Below, piece by piece: positions 1 to 5,494 of a stretch of 6,441 nt of DNA. Under the pieces are notes generated by a model. That model did not search any database and was not told the DNA's origin. It saw only the letters and a program-made list of their open reading frames with translations. How positions within the stretch are numbered: position 1 is the stretch's first letter; every line of letters begins with the position of its first letter. Position numbers and translations under genes: made by a program. Source of the stretch: an uncultured Lachnospiraceae bacterium (lineage in GTDB: Bacteria > Bacillota_A > Clostridia > Lachnospirales > Lachnospiraceae); assembly GCA_910587905.1 (NCBI GenBank), contig CAJUOF010000300.1, positions 1-6,441 on the forward strand, given 5' to 3'.

Positions 1-52
1 ACGGCGACCACCGAGATCTACACTCTTTCCCTACACGACGCTCTTCCGATCT
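1..52 (+). other. Illumina TruSeq P5 adapter (sequencing artefact)
   Basis: Bases 1-52 match the Illumina TruSeq universal (P5) adapter from its seventh base to its 3' end, finishing in the well-known GCTCTTCCGATCT. Genomic sequence starts at 53. Read on the minus strand, the adapter supplies the final residues (IGRASCRERV) and the stop codon at 18-20 of the first gene, a tail often seen in proteins predicted from untrimmed contigs. The identification is from memory of the adapter sequence, and the match is complete over its length. Confidence 0.98.
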
Positions 53-953
53 CGGTGATCATGGTCTTAAAATTGATATCCATGTCCTGCATGGTCTGGA
101 GGAACAAGATGGCCGGTCCCGTCAGGGCAAAGATCATCAGGGCGTCCGCCTCCGAAGCCTTGAGCTTCATGCACTCCGAAGAGAGGGTCTCCGCATCCTG
201 GGTGTAAGTGAACTGGGTGGCAATGGTATAGCCCCTCTCCTTGGCCTCCTTCTCACAGAAATTCACGAAATTGGTGCCGGAGTCGTCGTCCGCACCGCAG
301 ATCGCCACCGACTCGATCCCCGCCGACTCCCGGATCTTGTCCAGGTAATCAAAGGAGGAAGCCACCAGAAGACTGTCGTTGGGGCCCACGTGGAAGAAAT
401 AATCCAGCCCCCGCCCCACCAGGCTGTCGGAGGAAGACTCCCCGTTGATGAACGGAACCCCGTAGCGCTCCGCCACCGCACTGGCCGTCTTGGTACAACT
501 GGAAATGTCACAGCCGATCAGGGCGTCCACGTGCTCCTCGGTGATCAGCCGTTCCGCTTCCGTGGCGGAAACCTCCGCACTGGCCTGGGAGTCCGCCGCA
601 ATGATCTCGATTTTCGCACCGCCCATGCTCTGGATACCCTCCGTCTTCGCCCCCGGGAGGTCGATATCATAGGAACCGTTGATCAGTTCCGCCGCCGTTT
701 CCAGGCACTTCACGGACTCCATTCCCGCCGTGGCGTTGTTCCCGGTGAGAGGGTAGAGGACGCCGACCCGGATCGTCTCCCCCGCCTCCTGACCGGAGGA
801 CTCCGCCTTCGTGTCTCCGGGCACGTCCGCCGTCTCCGTCCCCACGTCTTCCGTTTTTTTCTCCGTTCCTTTCCCTTCCCCTCCTGCGCCCCCGCAGCCG
901 ACGAGGGAAATCGTCATGGCCGCCGCCAGCAACACTGCAAGTACCTTCTTCAT
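53..953 (-). CDS. Branched-chain amino acid-type ABC transporter substrate-binding lipoprotein, C-terminus missing
   Basis: This is an extracellular solute-binding lipoprotein of the LivJ/LivK type (periplasmic-binding fold type I). It would capture an amino acid or similar ligand and deliver it to an ABC permease not present in this window. The N-terminus is a lipoprotein signal: KK, a hydrophobic stretch, then lipobox LVGC with the lipidated Cys20. A Gly/Glu/Thr/Lys-rich linker follows to about residue 60. The domain then opens with IRVGVLYPLTGNNATAG (61-77), and the typical segments ALIGCDISS (144-152) and GVPFINGESSS (165-175) follow. The start at 953 is fixed by AAGGAGG at 961-967, 7 bases upstream. 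It lies 21 bases after the aminotransferase stop, so the two are one operon. Residue 300 is the last wholly genomic codon; codon 301 straddles the junction and the rest is adapter. LivJ-like proteins usually run to about 370-400 residues, so roughly the last quarter is lost. The ligand cannot be told from sequence; aromatic or small carboxylate ligands also occur in this family. Confidence 0.92.
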
Positions 954-960
954 TGTGAAT

Positions 961-967
961 CCTCCTT
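961..967 (-). promoter_or_regulatory. Ribosome binding site of the substrate-binding lipoprotein gene
   Basis: AAGGAGG on the minus strand is a near-perfect match to the 16S anti-Shine-Dalgarno sequence, 7 bases before the ATG. It sits in the 21-base gap after the aminotransferase TAA. A separate strong site in so short a gap fits co-transcription with independent, high-level initiation, as expected for a binding protein needed in excess. Confidence 0.85.
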
Positions 968-974
968 CGTTTTT

Positions 975-2168
975 TTATTTGCAAAGCGCCGCAGCGAATT
1001 CCCGGATCCTCTGCAGGGCCTTGTCAAGCACGTCTATGGAAGTCCCGTAAGAAATCCTGACACAGTTTCGACAGCCTTCCCCGAAAGCCGCCCCCGGAAC
1101 CAGCGCCACCCCCTGCTCTTCCAAAAGCCGTTCGGCAAATTCCGTTCCAGAAAGGCCCGTCCCGGAGACATTGACAAACACATAAAAAGCGCCATCGGCC
1201 CCGCTGCAAGACACCCCCGGAACCTGAGAAAGCATTTCCAGCACCATCCGCCGCCTCTCGTCAAAGGTGAGCACCATCGCCTTCACGTCCATCGCCGTCT
1301 TTTCCGTCCGCATCCCGGCTGCCAGCCCCTCCTGGATAAACGTGGGAATACAGTTGGTGGCGTACTGATGGACCTTGAGAATCTGGGAATAGAACCTGGC
1401 ATCACAGGCCACGTAGCCAATCCGCCACCCGGTCATGGCAAAGCATTTCGAAAACCCACTGACCAGAACCGTGCGCTCCTTCATGCCCGGAAGAGACGCA
1501 AAAGAAACGTATTCCCCCCCGTAGTGCATGGCCGCATAAATCTCGTCCGACAACACGACCAGGTCATGGGCCCTGGCCACCGCCGCAATCTTCTGAAGGC
1601 TCTCCCGGTTCATGACCGTGCCCGTGGGATTGTTCGGGTTCGTGAGGACGATCATCCTGGTCCGCTCCGTCACCGCCGCCTCCAGGGCCGCCTCGTCCAC
1701 CTGGTAGCCGGTACTCTCCAAAAGCTCCACCTTCATACAGGACGCCCCGGCCATGCGGATGCAGTTTTCATAATTCATGTAAGCGGGAGTCATAACGATC
1801 ACCTCGTCCCCCTCGTTCACCAACGCCATGACGGCGTCGAAGATCGCCTCCGCCGCCCCGCAGGTCACCAGGACCTCCGAAGCGCCGTCATAAGATACAT
1901 GGAACTGCTCCTTAAGCATGTCCGAAATGGCGTTCCGGAGCTTTAGGACCCCCCGGTTCGGCGGATAGTGGGTCCTTTTCTCGACGGCGAGCGCATGCAC
2001 CGTCGCCTCCACGATATCAGAGGGAGTATCAAAATCCGGCTCTCCGATCTCCACATGCAGGATGTCCCTGCCCTGCCCCGCCAGCTCGTTGGCCCGCTCC
2101 AGCACCCTGCGGACCGGCGAGAACTGCACCAGATCCAGCCTGCGGGCCGCCCCATACAAATCATTCAT
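975..2168 (-). CDS. PLP-dependent class I/II aminotransferase (aspartate aminotransferase fold, AspB/PatA-like)
   Basis: A cytosolic pyridoxal-phosphate enzyme that moves an amino group between an amino acid and a 2-oxo acid. The 397 residues match the usual length of about 390-400, and all family landmarks are present. These are IGEPDFDTP (41-49) in the substrate loop, Tyr68 in YPPNRG, NPNNPTG (177-183) with the PLP-contacting Asn180, and DEIY (208-211) with Asp208 for the pyridine nitrogen and Tyr211. SGFSKCFAMTGWRIGY (237-252) carries the Schiff-base Lys241, and RISYGTS carries the carboxylate-binding Arg371. The ATG at 2168 follows AGGAGG (2177-2182) with 8 bases between. It is the first gene of an operon with the solute-binding lipoprotein, which suggests the transported amino acid may be its substrate (inference). 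The promoter region upstream carries a LysR-type box shared with the LUD gene. Exact specificity (aspartate, aromatic, alanine or branched-chain) cannot be read from these motifs. Confidence 0.93.
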   Translation of the reverse strand: MNDLYGAARRLDLVQFSPVRRVLERANELAGQGRDILHVEIGEPDFDTPSDIVEATVHALAVEKRTHYPPNRGVLKLRNAISDMLKEQFHVSYDGASEVLVTCGAAEAIFDAVMALVNEGDEVIVMTPAYMNYENCIRMAGASCMKVELLESTGYQVDEAALEAAVTERTRMIVLTNPNNPTGTVMNRESLQKIAAVARAHDLVVLSDEIYAAMHYGGEYVSFASLPGMKERTVLVSGFSKCFAMTGWRIGYVACDARFYSQILKVHQYATNCIPTFIQEGLAAGMRTEKTAMDVKAMVLTFDERRRMVLEMLSQVPGVSCSGADGAFYVFVNVSGTGLSGTEFAERLLEEQGVALVPGAAFGEGCRNCVRISYGTSIDVLDKALQRIREFAAALCK

Positions 2169-2176
2169 CGTTATTT

Positions 2177-2182
2177 CCTCCT
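2177..2182 (-). promoter_or_regulatory. Ribosome binding site of the aminotransferase gene
   Basis: AGGAGG on the minus strand lies 8 bases before the ATG at 2168. A second ATG at 2164-2162 is in another frame and too close to use this site as well. The spacing supports the longer, in-frame start. Confidence 0.85.
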
Positions 2183-2239
2183 GACCGTCTTGCTTCTTTT
2201 GGTTGTTTTTAATAGTTTACCCGTTCCCATTTCAAAATT

Positions 2240-2285
2240 CCAATACATATCTTACAAAGAATCCATAGAGATTCTATATGAGTTC
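2240..2285 (-). promoter_or_regulatory. Promoter/operator region of the aminotransferase operon, copy B of a duplicated block
   Basis: The plus strand reads CCAATACATAT, 12 bases, CCATAGAGA, then an AT-rich end. Copy A in front of the LUD gene (3333-3377) has the same blocks with an 11-base spacer. Each lies upstream of, and in the same orientation to, a minus-strand gene, which argues for regulatory function over chance. On the minus strand the conserved block reads ATATGTATTGG; TATGTA (2244-2249) may be a poor -10, giving a leader of about 65-70 bases. No good -35 is visible, as expected where an activator is needed. The -10 assignment is tentative. Confidence 0.6.
2264..2280. promoter_or_regulatory. 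LysR-type operator box (T-N11-A), aminotransferase promoter
   Basis: CATAGAGATTCTATATG is an almost perfect 17-base palindrome: apart from the centre base only positions 5 and 13 break the symmetry. It fits the LysR-family consensus T-N11-A within CAT-N11-ATG. The sister box in the LUD promoter differs at 3 of 17 positions. The most likely binder is the LysR protein encoded at 3444-4340 (inference from linkage and site form). Confidence 0.65.
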
Positions 2286-2502
2286 CCGGCAATTGCACAA
2301 CTCAGAATCGCAGAACAGATTCTGACGACTGCGTCCATCCAAAGCCTGCTGCGCCAAGCGTTCCAGCAAGCCCAGAACCGCAGAAGCCACTCGGGAAAGA
2401 ATCCCTCCTGTCTTCTCTGGTCTTGCTTCCACGGCGCAGAGGGCTTTTCCTGGAAGCAGTCGTCAGAATCTTTATCATGTTTCGTGGCTGCGCAATTGCC
2501 GG
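2286..2502. repeat. 217-base imperfect palindrome (long inverted repeat, ERIC- or MITE-like)
   Basis: The outer arms 2286-2355 and 2433-2502 are inverted copies that line up without a gap and match at 52 of 70 positions. Perfect blocks are CCGGCAATTGC (2286-2296 with 2492-2502), AGATTCTGACGACTGC (2317-2332 with 2456-2471), AAAGCC (2341-2346 with 2442-2447) and CTGCGCC (2349-2355 with 2433-2439). After a 4-base shift the pairing resumes at AGCAAG (2365-2370 with 2422-2427) and CCAGA (2372-2376 with 2416-2420), leaving an apical loop of roughly 39 bases. No T-run follows on either strand, so it is not an ordinary terminator. The architecture resembles ERIC elements or non-autonomous transposon derivatives, but I do not recognise the family and see no clear target-site duplication. 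Its ends meet the aminotransferase promoter block exactly, and any read-through RNA from LUD would fold into it. Confidence 0.8.
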
Positions 2503-2524
2503 ATCCGGTTTTCCTGCAAGGCAG

Positions 2525-3292
2525 TCAGAAACCCAGCTCCTCTCCCACCAGAATGACGTGGAAATCCGCATCGTGGGGCTTCCTGTGGATGACGGTCGTG
2601 ATGCTGCAGGAGCGCTCCGGATGACGGCAGTCCAGACAGACCCCCGCCTTCATGCAGGGCATCTCCCCCTTCCCGTACTTCACATGGTTCATGGCTGCGG
2701 ACACGAAGCCCGCCCGCTCCCGGCCCGCCCGCTCGTCCGGCACCAGCTTGTTGGCCCCGGCCAGAACGATAACCCGCTCCGGCCCGTAAAGACTCCCGGC
2801 AATCCGGTTTCCCCTCCCGTCCACGTTGACGATCTGTCCGTCCATGGTAATGGCGTTGGCCCCCAGAAGAAACACGTCACTGGCCAGATAATTCCGTATA
2901 ATCTCCCGTATGACCCGTCTCGCCTCCTCCCGGTCCCGGAACCCTCCGTTCTCCTCCATAAAAGGACGGTTGACGCAGACATGGGGAATCACCGTGCACC
3001 CCTTCTCCGAAAGACTCCCTTCCAGGTCCATGGCAAACAGCGTGTGGGAATCCCCGCAGCCCACGACGGCCCCCTCCGGGATCAGGCTCAGGAGAAGCTC
3101 CTTTGCCTGGCCCAGCGAGTCGGCATAATGCGCCTCAAACAGATTCCTTCTTAGGTTTTTGACCGCCGTCTCCGCCTTACTTCTGTAATATTCTGCCCGA
3201 ATTTCCTCTGCGTCATGTGCGGCCGCCGCAAGAGAAAGCAAGTGCCGCCTCCACCCTCCCCGTTCCGTTTCAGATTCCATTTTTGATTCCAT
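2525..3292 (-). CDS. LUD-domain (LutC/YkgG-like, DUF1121-type) protein
   Basis: A cytosolic protein of the LUD family, named after the lactate-utilisation proteins LutB/LutC. Stand-alone members like this are common in anaerobic Firmicutes and their biochemical role is not established. Taking the ATG at 3292, the product is 255 residues. Visible landmarks are VGCGDSHTL (77-85), the nucleotide-fold-like core ASDVFLLGANAITMDGQ (137-153), NVDGRGNR (156-163), VIVLAGANKLVPD (174-186), and a C-terminal cysteine set C213-x5-C219-x2-C222-x6-C229 that could hold a metal or Fe-S centre (inference). An ATG at 3379 would add 29 unusual residues, has no ribosome binding site and lies upstream of the proposed promoter, so 3292 is preferred; the ATG at 3280 is a further option. 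The gene diverges from the LysR regulator, and its promoter carries a LysR-type box. No LutA/LutB partners are in the window, so lactate oxidation cannot be claimed. Confidence 0.88.
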   Translation of the reverse strand: MESKMESETERGGWRRHLLSLAAAAHDAEEIRAEYYRSKAETAVKNLRRNLFEAHYADSLGQAKELLLSLIPEGAVVGCGDSHTLFAMDLEGSLSEKGCTVIPHVCVNRPFMEENGGFRDREEARRVIREIIRNYLASDVFLLGANAITMDGQIVNVDGRGNRIAGSLYGPERVIVLAGANKLVPDERAGRERAGFVSAAMNHVKYGKGEMPCMKAGVCLDCRHPERSCSITTVIHRKPHDADFHVILVGEELGF

Positions 3293-3300
3293 CCCTGAAT

Positions 3301-3307
3301 CCCCCTT
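3301..3307 (-). promoter_or_regulatory. Ribosome binding site deciding the LUD start
   Basis: AAGGGGG on the minus strand differs from AAGGAGG at one base and lies 8 bases before the ATG at 3292. Neither the upstream ATG at 3379 nor the internal ATG at 3280 has a comparable site at the right distance. This is the main reason for the shorter start. Confidence 0.6.
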
Positions 3308-3332
3308 CCCGCATCCGCCGACACCCTCCACA

Positions 3333-3377
3333 CCAATACATATTTTCCAGAAAGCCATAGAGAAACTAAATGAATCC
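3333..3377 (-). promoter_or_regulatory. Promoter/operator region of the LUD gene, copy A of the duplicated block
   Basis: The plus strand reads CCAATACATAT, 11 bases, CCATAGAGA, then an AT-rich end; copy B is at 2240-2285. On the minus strand TATGTA (3337-3342) is a possible weak -10, which would put transcription start near 3330 and leave a leader of about 35-40 bases before the ATG at 3292. No clear -35 is visible, in keeping with activator dependence. Conservation of both blocks between two otherwise unrelated upstream regions is the main evidence. Confidence 0.6.
3356..3372. promoter_or_regulatory. LysR-type operator box (T-N11-A) between the LUD and lysR genes
   Basis: CATAGAGAAACTAAATG has CAT-N11-ATG symmetry with inner AG/CT symmetry, and matches 14 of 17 positions of the box at 2264-2280. 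It sits in the divergent gap just upstream of the LUD -10 and at the -35 zone of the lysR promoter. One bound regulator could therefore activate LUD and hold down its own gene, the classic LysR arrangement (inference). Confidence 0.65.
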
Positions 3378-3390
3378 ATTTCTTTTTTTA

Positions 3391-3399
3391 TGGTATAAT
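3391..3399 (+). promoter_or_regulatory. Extended -10 promoter of the LysR-family gene
   Basis: TGGTATAAT is a perfect TATAAT at 3394-3399 preceded by the TGN extension at 3391-3393. This would start transcription near 3406, about 38 bases before the ATG. The -35 position (about 3371-3376) is poor and abuts the operator box at 3356-3372, so binding there could repress the gene. The ribosome binding site GAGGTG (3429-3434) lies 9 bases before the ATG. Confidence 0.7.
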
Positions 3400-3443
3400 G
3401 GGAACATCCAGAAAAATCATGGTTAGACGAGGTGTTTTGACAG

Positions 3444-4340
3444 ATGACTTATAATTTTCTTTCCTATTTTGTAAAACTTGCCCAGTTGGAGCATTATACC
3501 CAGGCTTCCGAGGCCCTGTACATTTCACAGCCCAGCTTAAGCTACGCCATTGCGAAGCTGGAAGAAGAACTGGGCGTTTCCCTGTTCATGAAAAACGGCC
3601 GGAACGTGAAGCTCACCCAGTACGGACAGATCTTCTACGACCACGTGGCCCCCGCCCTCACACAGATCAATTCCGGCGTGGAGCTTCTGAAGCAGATTTC
3701 CACCGAGACACCGGACATCATCCATTTCGCCTACCTGTACATTCTCGGCCATTCCCTGGTCCCCCGGCTGGTGAACAGCTTTATCGAACTTCCCAGGCAC
3801 AGCAAATACCACTTTATTTTCGGCCAGGCCCACAGCCGCATCATCATCGAGGGGATCAAGAACGGGACCTACGACCTCGGCATCTGCGCCTTCGTCCGGG
3901 AAGAATACGACATTGAATTCGTCCCCATCATCAGGCAGCGGCTGATCCTCATCGTCTCCCCGGACCACCCGCTGGCCTCCCGCCCCCAGGTCTCCGCAAA
4001 GGAAGCCCTCTCCTACCCGTTAATCACCTACAACAGCTTTACGGGGGAGAGCAGGCGCCTGGTAGACGAGATCATCTCCGGCGTCAACGTGAAAGCCAAC
4101 ATCATTTATGAATTCGAGGAAGAATCCTCCATCGCCGCCATGCTGGAGGGCAGCCAGGCCGTGGCCATCGTCCCGGAGGTCTCCATTCTGGACCACAGCC
4201 CGGTAAAGCGAATCCCCTTTTCCGACATCGACCAGGACAGAAAACTCTACCTGGTAAAGGCCAAAAGCAAAAAACTCTCGAAACCCAGCGAAGCCTTTTA
4301 CCAATTTATCCTGAACTCCGACCTCACGGACAACCTCTGA
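3444..4340 (+). CDS. LysR-family transcriptional regulator
   Basis: A 298-residue DNA-binding regulator of normal family length. The N-terminal winged helix-turn-helix covers about residues 1-60, with the recognition segment HYTQASEALYISQPSLSYAI (17-36), then KLEEELGVSLF (38-48) and LTQYG (57-61). A linker helix follows to about 88. The effector-binding domain runs from about 92 to 295, with the typical GTYDLGIC (141-148) and LILIVSPDHPLA (167-178). The effector is unknown; family practice would make it a small metabolite of the controlled pathway. The start is supported by GAGGTG at 3429-3434 and an extended -10 promoter. It diverges from the LUD gene and ends 20 bases from the converging kinase gene, with no terminator hairpin visible between. 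Matching T-N11-A boxes in front of LUD and of the aminotransferase operon suggest these are its targets (inference). Confidence 0.95.
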   Translation: MTYNFLSYFVKLAQLEHYTQASEALYISQPSLSYAIAKLEEELGVSLFMKNGRNVKLTQYGQIFYDHVAPALTQINSGVELLKQISTETPDIIHFAYLYILGHSLVPRLVNSFIELPRHSKYHFIFGQAHSRIIIEGIKNGTYDLGICAFVREEYDIEFVPIIRQRLILIVSPDHPLASRPQVSAKEALSYPLITYNSFTGESRRLVDEIISGVNVKANIIYEFEEESSIAAMLEGSQAVAIVPEVSILDHSPVKRIPFSDIDQDRKLYLVKAKSKKLSKPSEAFYQFILNSDLTDNL

Positions 4341-4360
4341 ACCTCCCGCCCGGATGCCCT

Positions 4361-5494
4361 TCACCACTTCCCCGATGCCCTTCCAAGCCGCAGAACATCC
4401 TCCAGGACCGCCTGATAATGCCGCCCTGACTCCGCCCTGTAATCCTCAAAGGCCACCGCCGGCCGATCGATCCCGAACATGGCGGTCACCCCCATTTCAT
4501 AGGCCGCCTCCCCACCGTCACCGATTCCCCCGGCGATGACCACCAGGGGCACCCCGGCCCTTTTCGTCCGCCCGGCAACCCCGGAAAGCACCTTCCCCTG
4601 CATGCTCTGGCCGTCGACCCGGCCCTCCCCGGTGATCACCAAGTCCGCACCCAAAAGCCGCCTGTCAAATTCCACCATGTCCAGAATCGCCTCGATGCCG
4701 GACTTTAATTCCGCTCCGAAAAAAGCCGCCATTCCGCCCCCCATGCCTCCGGCGGCCCCGGCTCCGGGGAGGGCGGAGACATCCCTGCCAAGCCCCTCAC
4801 GGAGCACCCGGCCGAAGGCCCTCAGCTCTCCGTCCAGCATACGGACCATGTCCGGGTCCGCCCCCTTTTGCGGGCCGAACACGAATGCCGCCCCTTGTTC
4901 CCCGTACAGAGGATTGGTCACGTCACACATCACCGTGATCCTCGCCCCTCCCAGAAGCCGTTCCGCCTCCCCGCAGTCAATGGAAGCGATCCGGGAAAGG
5001 CATTCCCCCGTCGGCACGAAAGCCCTCCCCTCCCGGTCAAGAAACCGGACCCCGAGGGCCGCCGCACACCCGCAGCCCCCGTCGTTGGTGGCACTCCCCC
5101 CGATTCCGAGAAAAATTTCCCCGCACCCGTGGGTTCGTGCATGGCGGATCAATTCCCCCACGCCGTAGGTGGTGGTCGCCGCCGGATTCCTCCGCTCCCC
5201 CACCAGGGGAAGCCCGGCGGCCGCCGCCGTCTCAATCACGGCCCGGGAACCGATCCTGGCATAGGAAGCCCGGACCTTCTCAAAATACGGCCCGCTCACC
5301 GTGGTCTCCACCAGCTCTGCACCGAGGGCCGACGCAAAACAGGCCACCGTCCCCTCCCCGCCGTCCGCCACCGGGATCGCATCCACCTCGCACTCCGGGA
5401 AGAAGCGGGGAATGCTCTCCTTTGCGATGGCGCAGATTTCCACGCTGGAGAGAGTTCCCTTAAACGAATCCGAAATCACAATGCACTTATTCAA
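4361..5494 (-). CDS. Glycerate kinase (GlxK/GarK family)
   Basis: A cytosolic kinase that phosphorylates D-glycerate with ATP, feeding it into lower glycolysis; the family's characterised E. coli members make 2-phosphoglycerate. The 377 residues match the family length (about 375-380). Motifs are DSFKGTLSS (9-17), PVADGGEGT (41-49), GIGGSATNDGG (130-140), CDVTNPL (190-196) followed by GAAFVFGPQKGA (201-212), PGAGAAGGMGGG (243-254) and DLVITGEGRVDGQS (284-297). The start is a TTG at 5494 that gives the normal N-terminus just before DSFKG; no in-frame ATG fits. The TTG overlaps the TGA of the upstream gene (TTGA, 5491-5494), so translation is probably coupled; a separate ribosome binding site is weak. 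The gene converges on the LysR gene. The phosphorylated position (2 or 3) is not decided by sequence alone. Confidence 0.95.
   Translation of the reverse strand: MNKCIVISDSFKGTLSSVEICAIAKESIPRFFPECEVDAIPVADGGEGTVACFASALGAELVETTVSGPYFEKVRASYARIGSRAVIETAAAAGLPLVGERRNPAATTTYGVGELIRHARTHGCGEIFLGIGGSATNDGGCGCAAALGVRFLDREGRAFVPTGECLSRIASIDCGEAERLLGGARITVMCDVTNPLYGEQGAAFVFGPQKGADPDMVRMLDGELRAFGRVLREGLGRDVSALPGAGAAGGMGGGMAAFFGAELKSGIEAILDMVEFDRRLLGADLVITGEGRVDGQSMQGKVLSGVAGRTKRAGVPLVVIAGGIGDGGEAAYEMGVTAMFGIDRPAVAFEDYRAESGRHYQAVLEDVLRLGRASGKW

Larger units (their letters stand above)
2169..2524. other. 356-base gap between LUD and aminotransferase genes: leader, promoter region and palindrome
   Basis: No convincing gene lies here. 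From right to left (the direction of transcription of both flanking genes) it holds about 20 bases after the LUD stop, a 217-base imperfect palindrome (2286-2502), a 46-base block resembling the LUD promoter region (2240-2285), and an AT-rich leader of about 70 bases that ends in the aminotransferase ribosome binding site. Open frames on both strands across the palindrome encode related peptides (shared ILTTAS and QSSES), which is what an inverted repeat produces and not evidence of coding. Confidence 0.8.

Noticed and set aside
390..1946. A 518-residue open frame on the plus strand, antisense to the lipoprotein and aminotransferase genes
   Set aside because: It is low-complexity (rich in Arg, His and Pro), spans two well-supported genes on the other strand and has no family features. 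Long antisense frames are expected where third codon positions are GC-rich. The same applies to other antisense frames over the kinase and LUD genes.
2286..2502. The palindrome as a rho-independent terminator for the LUD gene
   Set aside because: It is far too long and no T-run follows either arm. It might still affect transcription, but not as a standard terminator.
1968..2624. Plus-strand frame of 218 residues and minus-strand frame at 2302-2571 in the LUD-aminotransferase gap
   Set aside because: The two peptides resemble each other because both cross the palindrome; neither has a ribosome binding site or a recognisable domain.
3437..3442. TTGACA on the plus strand as a -35 element
   Set aside because: It lies directly before the LysR start codon, with no -10 at a proper distance and a better promoter upstream.
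4353..4383. Direct repeat GATGCCCTTC (4353-4362 and 4374-4383) at the lysR/kinase junction
   Set aside because: Two 10-base copies 21 bases apart, one inside the kinase 3' end; most likely a small local duplication or chance in GC-rich sequence.
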